Part shown: piece after piece, positions 56,073 through 64,000 of the stretch | How the letters are laid out: each line of letters starts with the position of its first letter | Numbering within the stretch: position 1 is the stretch's first letter | Assembly: GCA_037157565.1 (NCBI GenBank) | Contig: JAZHRO010000014.1 | Location: 97,433,501 to 97,497,500 of the forward strand | Length of the DNA: 64,000 bases | Reading direction: 5' to 3' | Source: Thalassia testudinum | Taxonomy: Eukaryota; Streptophyta; Magnoliopsida; Alismatales; Hydrocharitaceae | Position numbers and translations under genes: made by a program | The notes under the pieces: model-generated | The model's input: only the letters and a program-made list of their open reading frames with translations | Databases searched by the model: none | Told to the model about the DNA's origin: nothing

Positions 56073-56478
56073 GAGGAGATGATTTTAGTTCCATTGAAAA
56101 CTTGAAGTTAATAAGGTTGCCCATTTGATGAGTCAATTATCTTGTTCCACATGCGGAGCCTTAAAATTCTAGTTCAATTCAAACTTTGGGTGGGTTGACA
56201 GAGTCAAAAAACATTACTCTCGAGACCCAAGTCCTGGGCTAATAGAGTCTCCAATTTGACTTACGCAGTTTTTACTTGAGTCAGCACTCGGGAATTGTTG
56301 AGTCTTCAACATTAAGTTTTTGTGTACACTTTCCTTTGATTTGGTGAAAAATCAAGATTGATGTTTTTCATTTGACTTAGCTCAATCTCAGAACTCTGTT
56401 TCCTATGTAAATATGATTTTCCTACATGTTTTTGCTTAGATTTTGCTTGAAGACTAGCAAAAGATAGTCATGGGTGTG
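56073..56478 (+). other. element F 3' tail resumed, with stem-loop and polypurine tract
   Basis: Continues 41919-42335 after element E. Arms TTTTGCT (56441-56447) and AGCAAAA (56456-56462) form a stem-loop 16 nt from the LTR. GATAGTCATGGGTGTG (56463-56478) is the polypurine tract. Confidence 0.7.
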
Positions 56479-59335
56479 TGATAATTTCATATCTATTAGC
56501 ATTAATTATGCCTGTTAGTTTAAGGATAAATTATGTTAGAATGCATTTGTATAGGTTAGATTAGCCTTTTAGTAGCAATATGTAAATAATGCATGATTTT
56601 TTGTTTTTCTACAATTTTTCCTTGATCTATAATTGGTACCTTGATGTCCTTGGTGTAATATGTGCAGGTACTAAGTTTGGAGCTGATTGGGCCTTCATCT
56701 AATTTTTGCTTGAATCGCTATTGATAAAAATGCATCCTTGTAGCATGATTAAAGTGTCAAGTTTAAAAATTATATCGAATCACAAGTAGTTGGGTGAGAC
56801 CAAGTCATTTTGTTGGGAGGCTCTAAATTCCTTATTAGGTAGACTAGGACAATACATACAATTTAAAGTGAAAATAAGAATACATGAGACTTGAAGTCTA
56901 TGTAAAACCTATCGAAATACTAACTATTTCATTTAACACAACAACAACTATAATGAAGCACAACAATTTTAAACGAACGTAACAACTATCTAGAGAGAAA
57001 CGTAATAATCTAAAATCATACAAACATGATTTTTTAATTCATTTTTGTAAACACTAACAAGACTAGTAGCAATTCTAACAAAAATTAAGTTACCCATTTT
57101 ATAGAACTTGAATGTAAATTTCTATTCAACGAAAGGTAGGATTAAATGCACATTTAATTACCTATCTAAAGAAACAAATAAAATAAGAGAAATTTGCAAA
57201 TCAATGCACATAAACTTTAGCTAGAAATTAAAAAATACAACATTACCATTAAAAGAATTTTTACTTCTCACATAGATCTTTTATAGCATTAAACTATAGA
57301 GAATGGAAACATGGATACATATGTAAACATTAGATATCAATCAAAAACTAAACATGCATCGTTAACAAAAACCTCCAAAATATTGCAATGTGAAAAAGAA
57401 AAAGAATTTAAGAAAGAGGAATCTCAAGTAATAGCCAAAGAAGTTTAGGAGGAGCTGGAGATGGTCACGAAAGTGGCTTCTGGTCGTCGTCATTGATGCC
57501 GGGAAGATGCTTGGTTGTGGTGGTAGCTGATTATGGAAGTTATAGCGTGGAGTAAGAAGAGGAGAGGACTGCAGCCAATGGGGGTTCTTGTGCCATGGAA
57601 AATAAAAGGAGGAGAAAAAGAGGCTACATGCGGTGCAGGTGGTGGCCGTTAGGTGGGTGATAGTGAAAGGAGAAGGAAGAAGTTAGGGGAGGAGGAAAGG
57701 TTAAGGAAGGAGGGGCTGGTCGTCGATGGTGGAGCCAGTGGCTGTTGGAGGTGGTAGTGGTGACTATTCGGTGATAACTCTGGATTCGATGATGATAATT
57801 CCGTCAACAAGGGATCATCTTGATGATATATGTGCATTAATAACATACCATAATGGGGATGGGAGCACTACAAGAATTGCAAATTAAGATTGCTTATAAA
57901 TCAATGTTTAATGGCCATGTGTAGAAGTTCAGGTCGAAACAGGCCTCAGATGACCAATCAAACCACATGGATGGATCCAGAATGACAAGCGAAGTCCAAC
58001 AGACTCAAAATCACTCAAATCTGACATCTGGAGCTCCCTCAACCAGCCTAAGAACTTCTGGGCATTGATCTGATGATCAACAGTCCACAAGCGGTCACGT
58101 GGCACCATCTGCTGTGCCCTCACCAACATAGCAGCCACGCTCATCACAAAAGAGTGCTTTAAAACACCTGATCCAAGGATCGGACGGCTGAGGAGCCACA
58201 ATCTAGCACCCAGCACTACGTCTGCCATCGCACCTTCAAATCATGACCATTGGATCTCCATCCAACAGATGACATTAGCTGCTACTCGACTTCACTGCGC
58301 AATAACTACGAAGATTGCGCAGTGGGTAGCACCTCTACCTCACAAGCAGCGGCAAGCGTTCAAAGCTCCACTCGTTGGCAAATTGCGCTTGACCGAAAGC
58401 TTGGTCTATTACAATCGTCTATGCAAGTGCAAATGACATAGATGGAGTCCATGCAACCCCTCTAGATGAAGGCTCGCCCTGACTAGCCCTATCACGTGCA
58501 CTCACAACATGCAAAGTGTGATCCGAGTTCCTCCTCTCGTGCGATCTTGGCCGTTGAAGTGTGATCAAATGGTTGACACGCGTCCATCACACGAAGGCTT
58601 ACACTCTTGCGGGTGCGGGGGTGACGTGGCACGCCCTCAGCTATCCAATGGTGATCGGTGCCTCGGATCGGTTGGATTGAAAGAGGAAACATGCGTGCCT
58701 TTAAGGACCAGTGGGCAAGGGGCTTCACCGACACTTCTAGAATGGGTTTAGCGACGTCCTAGACGTCGCTAAAACCCTTACCTAGTTTGGAAATCCCTTC
58801 TCTATATAAACCTCCTCGACCACCCCATTCGAGGGCTTTCAATTCTCATTCACTCTCCATGCAATACAAGCCCTCTCCTACCTCTACCAAACACTCCATA
58901 TGCACCCTCGGAGTTGTTGAGCCACCGATGGAGCCCCCCTCCACCGCTGTGGTTGCCTCACCTCCTCCTCGCACTCTCATTTACTCTAGTTTTATGTTGC
59001 ACCATTTTAAGCTTTCATCTATTGTTGTATTTGTAAACAATCTCTAACTACAAGCTATATGTTGATGTTGCTTCTTATGTCATGGTTCATATCTCCTTAA
59101 GTGATTGTCATGTTTTAAACGCAAGCTCTAACCCTACTCTCTCTCTCTTTCACTCTCTTTTTTGCAAGCAAACCATGCTACCATTTTGTGACACCTAAAG
59201 TGACTAAAACTAATCTGATTTCAAGCCTCCCTAAGATTGACACTTGAACACACAAATCCATATCATAATTTAAAATTGATGACGCGAGTGCATGCTACAA
59301 TGACATAATTAAACCAACGCATTCCGTGCATGTCA
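56479..59335 (+). repeat. LTR shared by element F (as 3' LTR) and element G (as 5' LTR)
   Basis: 2857 bp, from TGATAATTTC after a polypurine tract to GCATGTCA before a tRNA-Asp primer site. TATA box TATATAAA at 58803-58810, with a long dyad 26-60 bp upstream. The segment from about 56740 to 57895 is unlike the rest (A-rich, then GA/GT-rich) and may be a separate insertion. Inside it lies CACTACAAGAA (57866-57876). The flanks 'gcaggtactaagtttggag' and 'agaagttcaggtcgaaac' look like parts of one LTR. Confidence 0.75.
58744..58810 (+). promoter_or_regulatory. LTR F/G core promoter: GACGTC dyad and TATA box
   Basis: Arms GGGTTTAGCGACGTC (58744-58758) and GACGTCGCTAAAACCC (58762-58777) form a 15-bp stem with a 3-base loop and one bulged A. 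Each arm has a GACGTC palindrome, the C-box type core bound by plant bZIP factors. TATATAAA follows at 58803-58810. Confidence 0.55.
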
Positions 59336-59340
59336 GTTTT

Positions 59341-59358
59341 TGGCACCGTTGCTGAGGA
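59341..59358 (+). promoter_or_regulatory. element G primer-binding site (tRNA-Asp, decayed)
   Basis: TGGCACCGTTGCTGAGGA, three mismatches (all transitions) from the complement of the tRNA-Asp 3' end, 5 bases after the LTR. Confidence 0.8.
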
Positions 59359-60546
59359 GGCAACGAATTTCTTTTGTCACTTTCATCCCGCATTAGTATT
59401 CACATCTTCTAATTCATTTTTGCTCTTTCAACTTGATTGGTTGTAAGAACTCAACTCCTTGGCGACGGAGGAGCACGATCCAAGATAGTAGACAAGGAGT
59501 AAAGTGTTGTGAAGACTACTGTGAGTATCACTCCACCCATTAAGTGTTTGCTTGCTTAAAAAAAATATATAAATCTATAATTGGCATGGTGAATGGCTAC
59601 TTGACCCACATTCCAAACTCATCACCAAACCAAAAAAAATACACTCTAACATTCTTGAAATCTTTCTGGAGTATTCTTCTTTCTTTTGAGTGGTGTTTGT
59701 GAAGCCACCATGATTTGACTTGGTCTGCACCACCTACCATAATTAAAATCAACTCACCTGGTAGAACTGCATGAACACTAGGGTCAATACACTAGGGTTG
59801 CTTTTCTAAGGCCACATCATTCTAAAGGAAATTGACTTTCACCCGTTGTGTGCAAAACCTTGTGTGCCCACTTGAACATTATCTGAAAACATTAAGGAGC
59901 TCCAACCCTAAAAAGCATTAAAGCAAGGATAAATCATTAAAAGACACCACATCCTAAAATCTTTGCTTGAGAACCATGTTTTGCTAAGTGCACACACACG
60001 CTCAAATCGATTAACTAAGAGGCACAACCCCAAACAACACCTCATCACATATCCTAAGCACAAGCACTAACCTAGCCCCTCGTTAAAATGGAGTAGACGT
60101 GCCTGCCCTAGGCAGGACTAGTCTAGGTCTTGGAGGTGTGATTAGGTTTGCTAAGCACTTGTCTTTCATTCACTTTGTAAAATCTGGTGTCTAGGCTACG
60201 GGGAAGTGTCAAACGACCTCGGTTGTGGGGTCTATGGAACCGGTAGCGCAAGCTAAAGGAAGAACCTTCCCCTCAATCCCCTTGTAATCAACCTAGCCAG
60301 ATTAACATTGGGAAGGGAGGTTAAGTGCTTGCGGATTTGATCATTCCCTTCGAGGCTTGTAGGTCACTTAGGTATACACTATAAGGACTAGACCTGCTTA
60401 CTTGTTTGCACACACACTTCTCTCACCTATCTCTCACCACATCCCTCCCCGATCTTCTCTATTGTAAGCACGGGAGATGGTCACTTCATCCTGAGTTGTT
60501 TGTTTTAGAGAGGGGAATCAGGAGGAGACTTAATTTTTCAAGAGAA
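59359..60546 (+). other. element G untranslated leader
   Basis: 1.2 kb with no recognisable protein. It holds GTCAAACGACC at 60208-60218, 328 nt before the gag ATG, in the same GC-rich setting as in C and B. Confidence 0.65.
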
Positions 60547-62330
60547 ATGGCTGACCCAAGAAATGATGAGATTGAGGACCAACCTCAACCCCATGCTATG
60601 GCCATCATTCAAACTCAAATCTCTGCCAACCACCAACTTCAACAATAGCAGATCCAAACCATCATGCAAGCCATACACCGATTGCAAAACCCTCTAGGGC
60701 AACCCCCACGTAACCCACCACAACCTCCCGAGGGCCAACCAAGTCCTCTCTGTGATTTTTACGATCCGTCTGCTATCCAGATCAAGCCACATCTTAGGGT
60801 CCCCGAAGGGGAGATGATTTTAAGATAAAAACTAATGTCCTAAGTTTAATTCAAAGCCACTTTCATGGCAGCTCAAATGAAGATCCCTTCCAACACCTAG
60901 AGGACCTAGACTGGATTGCCCGAATTGTGAAATCAAGGAACATCACTTGGACATTGTTTTAATTAAGATGTTTCCTTTCTCCCTAAAAGACAAAGCATCT
61001 CACTGCCTTAGAAACTTAGGGAGGCCCATCTCCACCTAGGAGGAACTAAGGCATTCATTCTCGAAGAAAATTTTCCCCACAAGTAAAACCAATGCCCTTA
61101 GAAGAGCCATTACCACATTCACACTGCAAGGTGGGGAACAATTCCATGAGGCATCGGAAAGATTTAATGAATTATTGAGGAAATGGCCACACCATGAGGT
61201 TCCAAGGTGGAAATTGGCCCAGATCTTCTAACATGTTCTGGACAACAACCTTAGGAACTTTGTTGATGCCTCATGTGGAGGCAACTTTTTGAAGAAAGAT
61301 GAGGAGAACACGTTCATATTCTTTAAGTCCATGAGTGAGAATTCACTCAACAATGCCTCCATGACCCAGTTTAATCGATCCAGTCAACCCTGTGGTGGGA
61401 TCTATGTGGTGCAAGCCATTTCTAGAATGGTTGACATGGACATTATAGCCAAAAAGTTTGATCGAGATAAGTTGGTGGACAAAAAGATTGATAAGCTGTT
61501 GAACCAAACCCGAAACCCACTATAGACCACCTCCCTAGTAATGGGAGCTCACAATGTAGATTTGGTGCAACCAATGAACCAAATACACCTAGAACAACCC
61601 ATAACTATGTTCCATGGAGGGACCTTTGCTCCCTCAAACGCTGATTACTCTCTCCCCTCCCCATCGGCACCTATCTTTGAAGATGTCCAGGCCATCCAAG
61701 GTTACTCCAAACCTAACCCCTTCTCCAACACCTATAATGCCCAATGGCGTAATCGCTCGAATTTTGCCTAGATGATCCAAAAATCGAATCAATTCCACAA
61801 CCAACCCAGGCCAAACTCTCCCTCCTATTAGCAAGGTCCACTGGTTGGACCGCCCTATAATTAGAATAGGCTGGCCCCTCCCATAGAAAACCAAATGGAC
61901 ACTCTAATAGAAATGATGGATGATATGAATCAGAAGCATTAGGAGGAAATGACATTAGTGAAGAGACAATTGAGCCAGTTGTTGGATAGTAGACAACAGG
62001 GGTCCCTTCCTTCTCAGCCACAACAGAACCCATGAAATGTGATCAACAGAGGCCCTAATCCTCAAGGGTTCCAAGCCAATCTATGGCATGCCCACATGAT
62101 CCAGCAAGACCCACAGGCACCCTGTGGGTTTGGTGCTTCTTCTTCTTCTCGAGGATCTACCCATGGTCCCAACGCCTTAGCCAATGCGATTACCTTAAGA
62201 AGTGGCACTAAAACCCAAGACCCCAAATGGCCGACCCCTCCCTTGACCTGGCTTCCTGAGATGCCTGATTGTGAGGATGAGCAGGAGGAACCCAAGGACT
62301 AGGAAACTAAATCAATTCAAACCTAAACAC
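60547..62330 (+). pseudogene. element G gag relic
   Basis: ATG at 60547 (MADPRNDEIEDQPQPHAMA), with a TAG at 60646. Recognisable pieces: FYDPSAIQIKPHLRVPEGE near 60759, HFHGSSNEDPFQHLEDLD near 60860, a KIFPTSKTNALRRAITTF-like block near 61070, FVDASCGGNFLKKDEENTF near 61260, NSLNNASMTQFNRSSQ near 61345 and ITLRSGTKTQDPKWP near 62190. The order matches B, C and E. Stops and frame changes are frequent. Confidence 0.8.
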
Positions 62331-63110
62331 CATACCTTGAGACCTTGGATGAAAAGTTGTTAGAGATTTTCAAACAAGTTTAGATTAATATTCCTCTCCT
62401 CGAATGAATAAATCATATCCCAGCCTATGCTATGTTCTTGAAGGATGTCTGTACGCCAAAGCGTAAGCCGAGAACCCAAGCACCTAAAAAGGTAGTGCTT
62501 TGAAAATAAGCAAGTTCGGTGATATTGAGCAGCCTACCTCCCAAACGAACTGACCTAGGAGTGCCCCTGATATCTTGTAATAATGGGGACCTGACATTTG
62601 ATAGAGCGCTCTTGGACTTAGGTGCCTCAATCAACCTAATCCCAACTACCCTTTATCACTAGTTTGGATTTGGGGAGTTGAAACCCACACCTATGACTAT
62701 CCAATTGGCTGATAGATTTGTGAAAACCCTGATGGGGGTAGTCGAGGACGTAATTGTTTGGGTCAAGGATTTCTACTTCCTAATCAACTTTTTCGTCCTC
62801 GACATGGAAGTCCGTAAACAACTACAAAACACACCCATCATTGTGGGTAGACCCTTCTTAACTACTTGATTGTGACATGGGATGCTTGGAAATCGCCTTT
62901 GGAGACAAGAAGATGCAATTTGATATCTTCTGGGCGGCTAAGTCTTTTGATTGTGGTTGGGTTGAGGAGCACGATCCCGTGGAACCTTTAGTGGAAGAAT
63001 GCCTTACTCTTAGCTCTTTAGCAGACCATCTGACTCAACCAGTTGATGACTACCCTGACCAACCCCATCCTATGGAGGTTGACCTTTGTAGAGTTGATTA
63101 CCTTTAGCAA
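62331..63110 (+). pseudogene. element G aspartic protease relic
   Basis: Gag C-terminal block (NHIPAYAMFLKDVCTPKRKPR near 62410), then the catalytic region FDRALLDLGASINLIPTTLY near 62600 (aspartate kept), a stop, then LADRFVKTLMGVVEDVIVWVKDFYF near 62705, TPIIVGRPFLTT near 62835 and GDKKMQFDIFWAAKSFDCGW near 62900. Broken by at least two stops. Confidence 0.8.
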
Positions 63111-63189
63111 CCTCCATTTGAGGAGATTGATGTGATCAACTCCCACCTTTCCCTTACCTATCAAATGCTGACCCACCTACACCCTAACT

Positions 63190-64000
63190 AAAGCCTTTGC
63201 CTAATAATCTCATGTATGTCTTCCTAGGACCTAACCAGACCTTCCCTGTGATTATCAATGCCCATTTAACTAGGTATCATGAACTTTGGTTGACTGCAAC
63301 CCTCCCTGAATATCGGCCAGCCATTGGGTGGATAATTTTTGACTTAAGGGGAATTAGCCCTACCTATTGTACTTACAAGATCTATTTGGAAGATGCGGCT
63401 TGACCTTCTCACCAGATGTAGAGGTGATTGAACCCGAATATGTGTGAGGTTGTTAAAAAAGAAATAATCAAGTAGCTTGACGCGAACATCATTTACCTAA
63501 TTTCCGATAGCCCCTAGGTGTGCCTCACTCAAGTGGTACTCAACAAAGCAGGGTTACCATGGTCACCAATGACCAGGGCGAATCCATCCCCACCCAGATC
63601 GCTACTGTATGGCAAGTGTGCATCGACTATAGGAAGCTTAATGAGGCCACCAAGAAAGTTCATTTCCCTCTGCCATTCATTGACCAAATTCTTGAGCGAT
63701 TGGCAGGGAAGAAATATTTTTGCTTCCTAGATTGATATTCAGGATGCAACCAAGTTGCTATTGCACCAGAGGATCAAGAGAAGATGACATTCACTTGGCT
63801 GTATGGCACATTTGCATTTCGTCGTAGGCCATTCGGGTTATGCAATGCACCTGCTACCTTTCAGCATTTCATGCTAGCCATCTTTTTAGAGATGGTGGGT
63901 GAATACCTGGAGGTCTTTATGGATGATTTCTCCATGTTAGAGAATTCATTAGACCATTGTATTAGCAACTTGGAGAAGATCCTGAAGCGATGTATCGAGG
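63190..64000 (+). pseudogene. element G reverse transcriptase relic, cut by the window end
   Basis: Connection region NNLMYVFLGPNQTFPVIINAHL near 63200, GWIIFDLRGISPTYCTYKIYLED near 63328, then WQVCIDYRKLNEATKKVHFPLPFIDQILERL at 63610, KKYFCFLD then a stop at 63733, PFGLCNAPATFQ near 63830 and the active site FMDD (63916-63927). A frame change lies near 63520. RNase H and integrase would lie beyond 64000. Confidence 0.85.

Noticed and set aside
57866..57876. CACTACAAGAA as a new CACTA element
   Set aside because: Only one terminus-like string, no subterminal repeats or opposite end found nearby; kept only as part of the unassigned segment.
1..64000. CRISPR arrays, bacterial operons, riboswitches or defence systems
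   Set aside because: No regularly spaced direct repeats or prokaryotic gene organisation. All recognisable coding sequence is plant retrotransposon, CACTA transposon or plant gene relic.

Overview
This window is plant nuclear DNA, from a repeat-rich intergenic region. I see no intact host gene. The sequence is almost entirely LTR retrotransposons of one kind: Ty3/gypsy, most like the Athila lineage. The supporting signs are primer-binding sites complementary to the 3' end of tRNA-Asp, DLGA-type aspartic proteases, the gag-to-protease motif VTLRSGK, TG...CA LTRs of 1.5 to 2.9 kb and 5-bp target duplications. Traces of CACTA (En/Spm) DNA transposons and one fragment of a callose synthase gene are also present. 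The sequence alone does not fix the species. A flowering plant with a large genome is the safe statement.

Layout. 1-4652: an AT, GT and GA microsatellite block, a GC-rich segment, pyrimidine- and purine-rich low-complexity DNA and a decayed CACTA ORF1-like gene. 4653-38297: a minus-strand element C whose left (3') LTR was split by a plus-strand element A (5858-28011). A was itself split by a young minus-strand element B (15539-26175, TSD ATGAG) and carries a further LTR, D (6873-8382), in its 5' LTR. This is at least three levels of nesting. 38298-38815: a CACTA right terminus, perhaps the other end of the CACTA at the left edge. 38816-42335: a callose synthase exon relic, CACTA-like subterminal repeats split by a solo LTR (40297-41807, TSD AGAAT), and the start of the 3' tail of an element F. 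42336-56067: a complete minus-strand element E (13.7 kb, TSD AAGGT) inserted in that tail. 56073-64000: the rest of the F tail with its polypurine tract, one LTR (56479-59335), then a tRNA-Asp primer site, leader and a decayed gag-protease-RT (element G) running off the window.

How the parts relate. A, C, E and G carry gag, protease and RT (plus RNase H and integrase in A, C and E), all broken by stop codons or frameshifts, so none looks autonomous. B has almost identical LTRs and a long open gag but no RT or integrase at all, so it must have been mobilised by another element. The most interesting signal is non-coding. Diverged elements share small structures at fixed places: a stem-loop 16-18 nt from the 3' LTR next to the polypurine tract (five elements), a stem-loop plus second polypurine tract just after pol (four elements, with one compensatory pair change), a box straight after the last coding stop (B and E), and an 11-nt leader motif 324-345 nt upstream of the gag start (B, C and G). 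These are candidate cis-acting replication or packaging signals.
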